From contig DBMG01000157.1 of the NCBI GenBank assembly GCA_002304785.1, positions 512 to 22,667 on the forward strand: DNA of 22,156 nt, in the 5' to 3' direction. Below the pieces are notes generated by a model. It was not told the origin of the DNA. It saw nothing but the letters and a program-made list of their open reading frames with translations, and made no database searches. The position numbers and the translations under genes are program-made. Positions 7,790 to 18,470 of this stretch are shown piece after piece. The DNA comes from Candidatus Accumulibacter sp. UBA704. Its GTDB lineage: Bacteria > Pseudomonadota > Gammaproteobacteria > Burkholderiales > Rhodocyclaceae. Every line of letters starts with the position of its first letter. Position 1 is the first letter of the stretch.

Positions 7790-8716
7790 ATGAACGACAC
7801 CCCCTCTTCCTGTTCCTGCAGCAGCCTGTTTTCTCCGAAAACGATCGCGCTGATCGGAAAATACCAGAGCCGCGAAATTGCGGAGTCGCTGTCCCTTCTG
7901 GCCAGGAGCCTTCATGATCGCGGGATTGCGGTCCTGGTGGAAGAGGCGACGGCGAGTATTTCCAACGTCAATGTCGATCTTTGCCACTGGACGCGCTGCG
8001 ATTATGCCGCGATCGGCAAGCAAGCCGATCTGGCGATCGTTCTCGGCGGCGACGGGACGATGCTCAATGCGGCGCGCCATCTGGCGGGCTATCGCGTGCC
8101 GATGGTCGGCGTTAACCAGGGGCGGCTGGGGTTCATGACCGACATTGCACGGGCCGACATGCTGACGTGCATTGATGACCTGCTGGCCGGCAAATTTACC
8201 GCGGAAAATCGGATGCTGCTGTCCGGCGAGATTACCCGCGACGGTCGGATTATTGCTTCGAACCTCGCGCTCAACGAGATCGTTGTGGATAAGGGGGCCA
8301 TCGGCCGCCTGATCGACTTCGATCTGTATGTCGACGGCGAGTTTTTGTACAACCTGCGCTCGGACGGTTTGATCGTGTCGACGCCGACCGGGTCGACGGC
8401 GTATTCGCTATCGGCCAACGGCCCGATTCTTCACCCCCAGGTGACTGGTATCGCGCTGGTGCCGCTGTGTCCGCATTCGCTGACCAACCGCCCGGTACTG
8501 GTCGGCGACCGCAACGAAATCCAGATTCGCATCGTGCGGGCCGATGATTCGCGGGTGCACTTTGACGGCCAGGTTACCTTCGACCTGAAGCCGGGCGACG
8601 CGGTACACATCCGGCGCTCGGAAGATTCCGTGTGCCTGCTCCATCCGCCCGGTTACAGCTATTTCGCCATGCTTCGGGAAAAGCTGCACTGGAGTCGCCA
8701 GCCCGTTACGTCCTGA
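7790..8716 (+). CDS. nadK: NAD kinase
   Basis: A 308-residue cytoplasmic enzyme phosphorylating NAD to NADP. It shows the catalytic GGDGT motif (86-90), then VPMVGVNQGRLGFMTDI, the NE motif in ALNEIVVDKG (about 160-169), and SDGLIVSTPTGSTAYSLSA (about 191-209), which define the family. The first 14 residues (MNDTPSSCSCSSLF) are an extra Ser/Cys-rich stretch before the usual start near FSPKTIALIGKY. The annotated ATG has no strong ribosome site, and I see no good internal alternative before that block. recN follows after 2 nt, the common nadK-recN arrangement, so the two are almost certainly co-transcribed. Confidence 0.96.
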   Translation: MNDTPSSCSCSSLFSPKTIALIGKYQSREIAESLSLLARSLHDRGIAVLVEEATASISNVNVDLCHWTRCDYAAIGKQADLAIVLGGDGTMLNAARHLAGYRVPMVGVNQGRLGFMTDIARADMLTCIDDLLAGKFTAENRMLLSGEITRDGRIIASNLALNEIVVDKGAIGRLIDFDLYVDGEFLYNLRSDGLIVSTPTGSTAYSLSANGPILHPQVTGIALVPLCPHSLTNRPVLVGDRNEIQIRIVRADDSRVHFDGQVTFDLKPGDAVHIRRSEDSVCLLHPPGYSYFAMLREKLHWSRQPVTS

Positions 8717-8718
8717 TT

Positions 8719-10374
8719 ATGTTGCAGCGCCTGACGATTCGCGATTTTGTCCTGGTCGACCGTCTCGAACTGGAGTTCCAGAGAGGGTTCGGGACACTGA
8801 CCGGGGAAACCGGGGCGGGAAAATCGATCCTGGTGGATGCATTGGCGTTCGTCCTTGGAGAGCGAGCGGATGTGGGCATGATCCGTGCCGGTGGCGAGCG
8901 GGCCGAAGTGGCCGCTGAATTTGGTTTGGCTGATACGCCTGCTGTCGCCGGATGGCTGCGGGAACACGACATGGATAGTGAGGACGGGTTGCTGCTGCGG
9001 CGTGTGCTCGATGCCAACGGCCGCTCGCGTGCGTATCTCAACGGGTCACCGGCGACCGTCCAGCAGTTGCGCGAAGTAGCCGAACTGCTCGTCGATATCC
9101 ATGGCCAGCATGCACACCAGTCGCTGCTGCGACCGGAGGCGCAGCGTACGCTGCTCGATTCGCACGCCCGCCTGGCCGATCTCGCCGCACAGGTGGGGGA
9201 CGCATGGCGAAACTGGAGAGATGCTAAGAGCATGCTGGAAACGGCTTCGGCCGGGGTCGAGGCGTTGGCGCAGGAACGCGAACAGCTCGAATGGCAGGTG
9301 CGAGAACTCGAAGCGCTGGGCTTCTCGGTCGCGGAGTGGGATGGCCTGAACATCGAGCACAAGCGACTGGCGCACGCGGCCAGCCTGGTCGAGGGAGCGC
9401 GCTTTTCGCTGGCCACGCTGGGCGAGGACGATGCTTCATGCGAAAGACAGCTCGATGCGGCATTGTCGCGGCTGGATGCTCTGGCCTGTTTTGATCCCGC
9501 GCTGGAGGAAATCACTGGCTTGCTGCAATCGGCGCAAGCCGAAATGGCCGAGGCGCTTTCCGCGCTGCATCGCTACGCTGACCGGTTGGAACTTGATCCG
9601 GATCGTCTCGGCGAGGTCGAACGAAGGATCGAGGCGGTGCTGAACTGCGCGCGCAAATTCCGCTCGACCCCGGAAGAAATCCCCTCCTTGCTGGCGCGTT
9701 GGCAGGAAAGGCTGTCGGTCCTGGGCGAAGCCGCGGACATGGACGCGATGCGGGAGCGCGTGAAGGCGGCGCGAACACAGTACGACGGGGTCTCGCGAAA
9801 GCTTTCGGCGGCACGCGCTAAGGCGGCAAAGCTTCTTGGTGTTGAAGTCAGCCGGGTCATGCAGCAACTGGCGCTGGGCGGCGGAAAATTCGAGATTGCC
9901 CTGATTCCTGTCGAGGACGGCGGTGCGTTCGGGCTTGAGCAAATCGAATTCCGCATTGCCGGTTTGGCCGGCAACGAGTCGCGACCGTTGGCCAAGGTGG
10001 CGTCGGGTGGGGAATTGTCACGGATCAGCCTAGCCATCCAGGTGGTGACCAGCCAGGCCGCCAGTGTTCCGACGCTGGTTTTCGACGAGGTTGATGTCGG
10101 TATCGGTGGCGGCGTCGCCGAGGTGGTCGGCCGGCTATTGCGCGAACTCGGGGACGAGCGGCAGGTACTGTGCGTGACCCACTTGCCGCAGGTCGCGGCG
10201 CGCGCGAACTGGCAGTGGCAGGTGTCGAAGAGCAGTCTGGACGGGCAGGTGCGCAGCCGGGTCGTTGAACTGGATGACGACGGCCGGGTCGAGGAAGTGG
10301 CGCGCATGCTGGGGGGCGTGGAAATTACTGCGATCACCCGGCAACACGCGCGGGAAATGCTGGACATTCGCTGA
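8719..10374 (+). CDS. recN: DNA repair protein RecN
   Basis: A 551-residue SMC-like ATPase involved in double-strand-break repair. Walker A GETGAGKS is at residues 29-36, preceded by the typical opening MLQRLTIRDFVLVDRLELEF. VDIHGQHAHQSLL is the conserved RecN segment (about 121-133). Two coiled-coil regions, rich in A, E, L and R, lie at about 150-225 and 330-395. The ABC signature SGGELS is at 429-434, Walker B FDEVDVGIGG begins about 455, and the end carries VLCVTHLPQVAARA. Length is normal. The ATG at 8719 is chosen because it begins the conserved N-terminus and lies just after the nadK stop. Confidence 0.97.
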   Translation: MLQRLTIRDFVLVDRLELEFQRGFGTLTGETGAGKSILVDALAFVLGERADVGMIRAGGERAEVAAEFGLADTPAVAGWLREHDMDSEDGLLLRRVLDANGRSRAYLNGSPATVQQLREVAELLVDIHGQHAHQSLLRPEAQRTLLDSHARLADLAAQVGDAWRNWRDAKSMLETASAGVEALAQEREQLEWQVRELEALGFSVAEWDGLNIEHKRLAHAASLVEGARFSLATLGEDDASCERQLDAALSRLDALACFDPALEEITGLLQSAQAEMAEALSALHRYADRLELDPDRLGEVERRIEAVLNCARKFRSTPEEIPSLLARWQERLSVLGEAADMDAMRERVKAARTQYDGVSRKLSAARAKAAKLLGVEVSRVMQQLALGGGKFEIALIPVEDGGAFGLEQIEFRIAGLAGNESRPLAKVASGGELSRISLAIQVVTSQAASVPTLVFDEVDVGIGGGVAEVVGRLLRELGDERQVLCVTHLPQVAARANWQWQVSKSSLDGQVRSRVVELDDDGRVEEVARMLGGVEITAITRQHAREMLDIR

Positions 10375-10405
10375 CCGGCGCGCGTCGTAAAGCTTCCGTT
10401 AGTTA

Positions 10406-10434
10406 TTGAAAATAAACGGGTTATAGTCTATCCT
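10406..10434 (+). promoter_or_regulatory. Probable sigma-70 promoter for the SprA-related gene
   Basis: TTGAAA (10406-10411), 17-nt spacer, TATCCT (10429-10434). Predicted start of transcription is about 10441, giving a leader of roughly 28 nt before ATG 10469. This favours that ATG over the in-frame GTG at 10442. Pattern match only. Confidence 0.45.
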
Positions 10435-10468
10435 TCGTCATGTGTTCGGTGTCGTTGGCGAGCATCTC

Positions 10469-11053
10469 ATGGCGATCCAGGGCGTTTCCGGCAATGCTGC
10501 TCAGGCTGTTTATGGCTCCAGCACCTCGGTCGTGCAGGCGGCGAGGCGCGAGAAAGGTGGCGCTCGCGTTGAAAAGGACGAGTCAGCCCGTTCACAGCCG
10601 CAGCAACTGAGCGTCGAAGAGCAGCGTCAGGTTAGGGATCTTCAGGCGACGGACAGCAGAGTCCGCGCTCATGAACTGGCGCACATCGCGGCGGGCGGCG
10701 GGCTTGTGGAGGGAGGGGCAACCTATACCTATGCCACCGGGCCGGACGACAAACGTTACGCCGTTGCAGGAGAAGTTTCCATAGACACTTCTCCCGGGCG
10801 GACGCCGGAGGAGACAATTCCGAAAGCACAGCATATCCGTGACGCTGCGCTAGCCCCGGCCGATCCTTCTCCGCAAGATCGGAGCGTTGCTGCGGCAGCG
10901 ACGCAGATGGAGGGAAATGCGCGTGCGGAACTGTCCGCACAGCGGCGGAGTGAAGCGCAAGGCACGGATGCGCGGGAAAGTACCGGTTTGTATCTTGGCG
11001 TGGAAAAGGATGGCCGCCCGAGTCTGGGGCGCAGCCTGAACGCATTTGCCTGA
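10469..11053 (+). CDS. SprA-related putative zinc metalloprotease
   Basis: A 194-residue protein of the SprA-related family (the putative metalloproteases annotated CJM1_0395-like). The key motif is RVRAHELAHIAAGG with HExxH at 68-72. It is followed by the family block TYTYATGPDDKRYAVAGEVSIDTSP (about 85-109), then the pattern KAQHIRDAALAPADPSPQDRSVA (about 119-141). No signal peptide or membrane segment is seen, and the N-terminal 50 residues are low-complexity. The zinc site is intact; a third metal ligand and the substrate cannot be assigned. ATG 10469 is preferred over GTG 10442 because it has a weak GGCGAG site upstream and sits behind a plausible promoter. Its stop TGA abuts the fur stop on the other strand, forming TGATCA. 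Confidence 0.8.
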   Translation: MAIQGVSGNAAQAVYGSSTSVVQAARREKGGARVEKDESARSQPQQLSVEEQRQVRDLQATDSRVRAHELAHIAAGGGLVEGGATYTYATGPDDKRYAVAGEVSIDTSPGRTPEETIPKAQHIRDAALAPADPSPQDRSVAAAATQMEGNARAELSAQRRSEAQGTDARESTGLYLGVEKDGRPSLGRSLNAFA

Positions 11054-11512
11054 TCAGTCGCTGCCGACTTCCACCGGAGATGATTGTTTTCCTTTGTGCG
11101 GGCAATCGGAACGAATGCACTCCGCGTACAGGTACATGGCGTGCGCCTGAATCGTGAAGCCGCGCTCTTTGGCAATGCGTTTCTGGCGCCGCTCGATTTC
11201 CTCGTCGTGAAACTCCTCGACATGGCCGCAGTTGGTGCAAACCAGATGATCGTGGTGCTGCACAGCCTTGCGCTCGAATACTGACTTGCCCGATTCGAAG
11301 TGATGCCGCTCAAGCAGGCCGGCCTGTTCGAACTGGGTCAGCGCGCGATAAACGGTTGCCAGGCCGATATCCATGTTTTCACTAAGCAGCAGGCGATAGA
11401 CGTCGTCGGCGGTCAGGTGCTTGTCCTCGGATTTGTCGAAAAGTTCGAGAATCTTCATGCGCGGAAAAGTGGCCTTAAGTCCAAGGCTTTTTAGTTCAGT
11501 GGATTTGTTCAT
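11054..11512 (-). CDS. fur: Ferric uptake regulator Fur
   Basis: A 152-residue iron-responsive repressor. The winged-helix DNA-binding domain (1-82) contains GLATVYRALTQFEQAGLL (50-67). The metal-binding dimerisation domain starts with HHDHLVC (86-92) and CxxC (C92, C95), with a second cysteine pair C132 and C137, as in zinc-containing Fur proteins. Length is normal. It is divergent from bamE, the usual fur/omlA arrangement in beta- and gammaproteobacteria. The roughly 120 bp between the two genes holds no convincing Fur box that I could see, so autoregulation is not supported from sequence. Confidence 0.96.
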   Translation of the reverse strand: MNKSTELKSLGLKATFPRMKILELFDKSEDKHLTADDVYRLLLSENMDIGLATVYRALTQFEQAGLLERHHFESGKSVFERKAVQHHDHLVCTNCGHVEEFHDEEIERRQKRIAKERGFTIQAHAMYLYAECIRSDCPHKGKQSSPVEVGSD

Positions 11513-11632
11513 GACGTGTTCGACGAAGTAAGGAAACGTTCTTTCGGTTATGATATGCCGCTTACTATGACTCTCATCCGTAGCTCTAGTTTAATGCCAA
11601 TCCTCCAATATTTTCCGAGAATCCTTTCAGGC

Positions 11633-12109
11633 ATGATGTTGTCACGGCTCGCGCGGTTGCTTCCCTTTGTCTTGGTGCTTGCCGGTTGCTCCTGGGTTCC
11701 ACGTCCAGTTACCGAATACAAGATCGACATCCAGCAGGGCAACGTCCTGACGCAGGATATGGTTTCGCAACTCAGGCCCGGACTGACCAAGGATCAGGTT
11801 CGGTTCATCCTGGGTACGCCGGTATTGATGGACATGTTCCACGCCAATCGGTGGGACTACGTATATCGTTTGCAGAAGGGCAGTACGGGCGAGGTCGAGA
11901 TGCGGCAGTTCTCGACGTATTTCGATGCCAGCGACCGGCTGATCCGTGTCGGAGGCGACGTCGCTGCCTTGCAGGCGTCGGATTTGTCCGCCGATCCGGC
12001 GAGCAAGATGCGAGAGATCGATCTGGGGTCCGCACCCGAAGGCGCAGTGGCGCCTCCGATCGAGGAGAAAGGGTTTTTTGGAAAATTGATGGAAAGCGTG
12101 GGGTTCTGA
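11633..12109 (+). CDS. bamE: Outer-membrane assembly lipoprotein BamE (SmpA/OmlA)
   Basis: A lipoprotein of the beta-barrel assembly machine in the outer membrane. Counting from ATG 11633 it has 158 residues: MMLSRLAR, a hydrophobic stretch, and the lipobox LAGC (16-19) with the lipidated Cys at 19. The SmpA/OmlA domain follows: DIQQGNVLTQDMVSQLRPGLTKDQVRFILGTP (about 32-63), then WDYVYRL (74-80) and a beta strand pair. The acidic/Gly C-terminal tail ends GFFGKLMESVGF. The reading frame extends upstream (ATG 11594 is possible), but 11633 or 11636 gives a normal signal peptide. dapB begins one base after its stop, so they are probably co-transcribed. Confidence 0.93.
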   Translation: MMLSRLARLLPFVLVLAGCSWVPRPVTEYKIDIQQGNVLTQDMVSQLRPGLTKDQVRFILGTPVLMDMFHANRWDYVYRLQKGSTGEVEMRQFSTYFDASDRLIRVGGDVAALQASDLSADPASKMREIDLGSAPEGAVAPPIEEKGFFGKLMESVGF

Positions 12110-12110
12110 T

Positions 12111-12917
12111 ATGAGCAAACTGAAAATCGCGGTGGTTGGAGCTACCGGCCGGATGGGTCGGATGATCATCGAGTCGGTGCTTAAGGACAATGCTGCCGAG
12201 TTGGTCGCTGCCATAGATTTGCCGGGCAGTCCCCTGATCGGCAAGGCCGCCGGTGAGCTGGTCGGCATGTCTTGCAGCGTACCCGTGACGGGCGATGTCG
12301 AGGCGGGAATCGCCAAGGCCGACTGCCTGATCGATTTCACGCGCCCCGAAGGAACGCTCGTTCACCTGGAGATCTGTCGTCGGAACAAGGTGGCCATGGT
12401 CATCGGCACCACAGGGCTGAGTGAAGAGGCCAAGCAAACTGTGGCCGAGGCTGCAAAGGACATCCCGGTGGTGTTCGCGCCGAACATGAGCGTTGGAGTG
12501 AATGTGGTTTTCAAGTTGCTCGACATGGCTTCACGCATCCTGTCGCAGGGATACGACATCGAGATCGTCGAGGCACACCACAAACTCAAGGTTGATGCAC
12601 CTTCGGGCACGGCCTTGCGCATGGGCGAGGTGATTGCCGACGCCTTGGGGCGGGATCTCAAGAAATGCGCTGTCTATGGGCGTGAAGGGGTGACCGGCGA
12701 GCGTGATCCTTCGACCATCGGTTTTGCTACCGTGCGTGGCGGCGACATTGTCGGCGACCATACCGTGATGTACTGCGGGACCGGAGAGCGGGTCGAAATA
12801 AGTCACAAGGCGGGAAGCCGCATGCCGTACGCGCTGGGCGCGCTGCGCGCGGCGCGATTCCTCGCTGGCAAGCAGCAGGGCTTGTTCGACATGCAGGACG
12901 TGCTCGGGCTGCGCTAG
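12111..12917 (+). CDS. dapB: 4-hydroxy-tetrahydrodipicolinate reductase
   Basis: A 268-residue NAD(P)H-dependent reductase in lysine and diaminopimelate synthesis. The nucleotide-binding motif VVGATGRMG is at 8-16. DFTRPEGTLVH and GTTGLSEEAK follow. The substrate and catalytic segment EAHHKLKVDAPSGTA (154-168) includes H156, H157 and K160, and the end carries GDHTVMY and EISHKAGSR. All expected residues are present and the length is normal. It follows bamE with a one-base gap and is followed by a 165-bp leader region before carA that holds a new promoter. Confidence 0.97.
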   Translation: MSKLKIAVVGATGRMGRMIIESVLKDNAAELVAAIDLPGSPLIGKAAGELVGMSCSVPVTGDVEAGIAKADCLIDFTRPEGTLVHLEICRRNKVAMVIGTTGLSEEAKQTVAEAAKDIPVVFAPNMSVGVNVVFKLLDMASRILSQGYDIEIVEAHHKLKVDAPSGTALRMGEVIADALGRDLKKCAVYGREGVTGERDPSTIGFATVRGGDIVGDHTVMYCGTGERVEISHKAGSRMPYALGALRAARFLAGKQQGLFDMQDVLGLR

Positions 12918-12927
12918 TTGTGAAGAT

Positions 12928-12985
12928 GCCGAAAAGGCGCCAAGCATAGGCTCCCAAAATCGGGTTTCTGATTGCCGAAAGGCGC
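12928..12985 (+). repeat. Near-identical repeat pair upstream of carA, possible operator
   Basis: GCCGAAAAGGCGC (12928-12940) recurs as GCCGAAAGGCGC (12974-12985), 46 bp apart start to start; the copies differ by one A. Each contains GCC/GGC arms around an A-rich centre. The second copy overlaps the -35 element and spacer of the carA promoter. A paired operator is possible but not demonstrated. Confidence 0.4.
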
Positions 12986-13000
12986 TTTCTCGAGTACAAT
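12972..13000 (+). promoter_or_regulatory. Sigma-70 promoter for carAB
   Basis: TTGCCG (12972-12977), 17-nt spacer, TACAAT (12995-13000). TACAAT differs from the consensus at one base. Predicted transcription start is about 13007, giving a leader of about 76 nt that contains the hairpin at 13021-13049. No competing promoter of similar quality is seen in the gap. Confidence 0.65.
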
Positions 13001-13020
13001 CCGAAAGTTTTCAATACATT

Positions 13021-13051
13021 AAGCGGGAGAGCAAATGCTCGTCCCGCTTTT
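13021..13051 (+). terminator. Leader hairpin before carA, possible attenuator
   Basis: Arms AAGCGGGA (13021-13028) and TCCCGCTT (13042-13049) pair perfectly over 8 bp. An inner GAGCA/TGCTC helix (13029-13033 with 13036-13040) stacks on it, with one bulged G at 13041. The run TTTT (13048-13051) is short, so termination may be partial. It lies after the carA promoter, so it would act on carAB rather than simply end dapB. Confidence 0.6.
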
Positions 13052-13061
13052 GCATATCTAA
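13035..13061 (+). CDS. Possible carAB leader peptide, 8 codons (MLVPLLHI)
   Basis: ATG at 13035 opens an 8-codon frame ending at TAA 13059-13061. GGGAG (13025-13029) sits about 5 nt upstream, a good ribosome-site distance. The ribosome site lies in the 5' arm of the leader hairpin, the ATG is at its loop, and the frame runs through the 3' arm. Translation would therefore compete with hairpin formation, similar in logic to pyrimidine attenuation at enterobacterial pyrBI. This is inference; the frame is short and could be chance. Confidence 0.3.
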   Translation: MLVPLLHI

Positions 13062-13082
13062 GCTACGGAACTGGAGTCCTTC

Positions 13083-14243
13083 GTGCCATTGCTTCCCTCT
13101 CTTCCGCCCGCTGTTCTCGTCCTTGCCGATGGAACCGTCTTTCGTGGTTATGCGATCGGCGCGGCCGGCATTACTAGCGGTGAAGTCGTCTTCAATACCG
13201 CGATTACGGGTTATCAGGAGATCCTGACCGACCCGTCGTATTGCCGCCAGATCGTCACGCTTACCTATCCCCACATCGGCAACGTCGGGTGCAATGCCGA
13301 GGATTTCGAATCGCGTGCCAATTTTGCCGCCGGCCTGGTCATTCGCGATCTGCCGCTGCGCCCCGAGAGTTGGCGACTCCAGGATACCTTGCCTGATTAC
13401 TTGAAAAAGCACGGAGTGGTGGCCATTGCCGGCGTCGACACGCGAAAATTGACGCGCATCCTGCGTGAAAAGGGGGCGCAGGCTGGCTGTATCATGGCCG
13501 GAGCACATCTGGAAACGCTCGACGAGGCAAAAGCACTGGCGGAGGCACGCGCTTTCCCGGGCCTGGCCGGCATGGATCTGGCCAAGGTGGTTTCGGTGGA
13601 TTCGCCCTACGAGTGGAGCGAAGGTGAATGGACGCTGAAAGGCTATCAGGCTGCGCCCGAGGCCAAGTATCACGTGGTGGCCTACGACTACGGCGTCAAG
13701 CGCAACATTCTGCGCATGCTGGCCTCGCGCGGCTGCAAGGTGACCGTGGTACCAGCTCAGACCTCGGCCGACGACGTGCTCAAGTACAACCCGGATGGGG
13801 TTTTCCTGTCCAACGGTCCGGGCGACCCCGAGCCATGCGACTACGCCATCGCCGCCATCCGCGAACTGCTGGCCAAGGGTATTCCGACCTACGGCATCTG
13901 CCTCGGCCACCAGCTATTGGCGCTTGCCTCCGGCGCCAAGACCGTGAAGATGAAGTTCGGCCACCATGGCGCCAATCATCCGGTCAAGGATCTCGATACC
14001 CAGCAGGTGATGATCACCAGCCAGAACCACGGTTTTGCGGTCGATGCCGAGACATTGCCGGCTAACCTGCGGCCGACGCACGTGTCGCTCTTTGATGGGT
14101 CGCTGCAGGGTGTGGCGCGTACTGACGTGCCGGCGTTTTCCTTCCAGGGGCACCCGGAAGCAAGCCCGGGGCCACACGACGTGGCGTATCTGTTTGACCG
14201 TTTCATTTCGATGATGCAAGCCAGGAAGGCCGAGGGAAAGTAA
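13083..14243 (+). CDS. carA: Carbamoyl-phosphate synthase, small (glutaminase) subunit
   Basis: A 386-residue subunit that hydrolyses glutamine and passes ammonia to CarB for carbamoyl phosphate, feeding arginine and pyrimidine synthesis. The N-terminal CPSase small domain (about 8-145) has the GEVVFNTAITGYQEILTDPSY motif (33-53). The class I glutamine amidotransferase domain (about 195-380) has FLSNGPGDP (241-249), the nucleophile C273 in GICLGHQ, and H357/E359 in QGHPEA. The start is GTG at 13083 with GGAG about 8 nt upstream. The carB ATG follows 3 bp after the stop. Confidence 0.97.
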   Translation: MPLLPSLPPAVLVLADGTVFRGYAIGAAGITSGEVVFNTAITGYQEILTDPSYCRQIVTLTYPHIGNVGCNAEDFESRANFAAGLVIRDLPLRPESWRLQDTLPDYLKKHGVVAIAGVDTRKLTRILREKGAQAGCIMAGAHLETLDEAKALAEARAFPGLAGMDLAKVVSVDSPYEWSEGEWTLKGYQAAPEAKYHVVAYDYGVKRNILRMLASRGCKVTVVPAQTSADDVLKYNPDGVFLSNGPGDPEPCDYAIAAIRELLAKGIPTYGICLGHQLLALASGAKTVKMKFGHHGANHPVKDLDTQQVMITSQNHGFAVDAETLPANLRPTHVSLFDGSLQGVARTDVPAFSFQGHPEASPGPHDVAYLFDRFISMMQARKAEGK

Positions 14244-14246
14244 CTC

Positions 14247-17453
<3,207 letters not shown>

Positions 17454-17469
17454 TATTCTTTTTTTTCCG

Positions 17470-17511
17470 CCGCCGGATCTGCACGTTTTCGTGAACCGGC
17501 GGTTTTGTTTT
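17470..17511 (+). terminator. Rho-independent terminator between carB and greA
   Basis: CCGCCGG (17470-17476) pairs with CCGGCGG (17496-17502). An inner CACG-TTTT-CGTG hairpin lies within. The downstream T-run is TTTTGTTTT (17503-17511). Its end is 10 nt before the greA ATG, so it either ends the car transcript or acts inside a greA leader. Confidence 0.8.
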
Positions 17512-17521
17512 CTGGTAAAGA

Positions 17522-18001
17522 ATGATGAACAAGATACCTCTGACAATTGCCGGCGCCGAGAAACTCCGGGCCGAACTGCAGCATCTGAAATCGGTAGAGC
17601 GTCCTAACGTGATTGCCGCGATTGCCGAAGCCCGCTCGTATGGCGATCTTTCAGAGAACGCCGAATACGATGCAGCCAAGGAACGCCAAGCTTTTATCGA
17701 AGGGCGGATCAAGGAAGTGGAGATGAAATTGTCCAATGCCCAGATCATCGATCCGCAACTGCTTGATGCCGATGGACGTTGCGTTTTCGGCGCTACGGTG
17801 GACCTCGAGGATCAGGATAGCGGCGATCAGGTAACCTACCAGATCGTCGGTGAGGACGAAGCCGACATCAAGACCCGAAAGATATCCGTAAATTCACCGA
17901 TCGCCCGCGCCCTGATCGGCAAATATGCCGGGGATGTGGCCCAGGTGCAGGCGCCCGGCGGCTTGCGCGAATATGAAGTGCTGGAAGTGCGGTATGAGTG
18001 A
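17522..18001 (+). CDS. greA: Transcription elongation factor GreA
   Basis: A 159-residue factor that rescues backtracked RNA polymerase by stimulating transcript cleavage. The N-terminal coiled coil (about 1-78) carries the acidic tip region in YGDLSENAEYDAAKERQ, with the D and E residues that reach the polymerase active site. The C-terminal FKBP-like domain (about 80-158) contains FGATVDLED, YQIVGEDEAD and ISVNSPIARALIGK, all typical. Two ATGs are adjacent (17522 and 17525); the second gives MNKIPLT, closer to homologues. The ribosome site (GGTAAAG) is weak. The terminator immediately upstream implies a separate promoter or readthrough control. Confidence 0.96.
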   Translation: MMNKIPLTIAGAEKLRAELQHLKSVERPNVIAAIAEARSYGDLSENAEYDAAKERQAFIEGRIKEVEMKLSNAQIIDPQLLDADGRCVFGATVDLEDQDSGDQVTYQIVGEDEADIKTRKISVNSPIARALIGKYAGDVAQVQAPGGLREYEVLEVRYE

Positions 18002-18072
18002 CCCGGAGTGAACGATGGAACGTGAGGGATTTGCCCCCATATTTCGCGTTTCATGTTTCACTCTCTTGGCGG

Positions 18073-18426
18073 TTACCCCTGATGGCTTCGCTTGGTCTTG
18101 CGCGGTTCGGCGCGGCGGCGGAGCACCGGGCGGGGTTTCGCGGGGGCGGCATCTTCGGGGGCAGGGCGCCAGACGACCAGTAGCTTACCGATATGCTGTA
18201 CCGGTGCGGCCTCGAGTTGATCACAGATTTCGCGCAGGTAGCGGTCGCGTTCGTCACGGTCGTCGTTGTATACGCGGATCTTGATCAGTTCATGGCTGTT
18301 CAGGCAGACGCCAATCTCTTTCAATACCGTTTCTGTCAGTCCATTCTGGCTGATCGATACCACGGGATTCAGCGAATGGGCACGGGAGCGCAGGGAGCGC
18401 CGCTGGGCGGCTGTGATTTCAAGCAT
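18073..18426 (-). CDS. yhbY: YhbY/CRS1-domain RNA-binding protein
   Basis: A 117-residue protein with one CRM (CRS1-YhbY) domain across about residues 3-95: LEITAAQRRSLRSRAHSLNPVVSISQNGLTE, then HELIKIRV and VQHIGKLLVVWRP. Family members associate with pre-50S ribosomal particles. The usual GxxG loop reads SQNG here, so the first glycine is missing. The C-terminal 25 residues are a basic, Arg/Pro/Lys-rich tail, longer than in E. coli. It is divergent from rlmE with a 44-bp spacer, the common arrangement. Confidence 0.92.
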   Translation of the reverse strand: MLEITAAQRRSLRSRAHSLNPVVSISQNGLTETVLKEIGVCLNSHELIKIRVYNDDRDERDRYLREICDQLEAAPVQHIGKLLVVWRPAPEDAAPAKPRPVLRRRAEPRKTKRSHQG

Positions 18427-18470
18427 CGGATGTAACCTTTCAAAACGCCCATTTTACAGGGTTTGGCCCA

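Noticed and set aside
10442..10468. GTG 10442 as the start of the SprA-related gene
   Set aside because: It would coincide with the predicted transcription start; ATG 10469 has a leader and a weak ribosome site.
11051..11056. Abutting stop codons of the SprA-related gene and fur (TGATCA)
   Set aside because: The six-base palindrome arises simply from two stops meeting; there is no stem or T-run for a shared terminator.
11513..11632. Fur box for fur autoregulation in the fur/bamE gap
   Set aside because: AT-rich pieces such as TTATGATATG are present, but none matches the 19-bp Fur consensus well enough.
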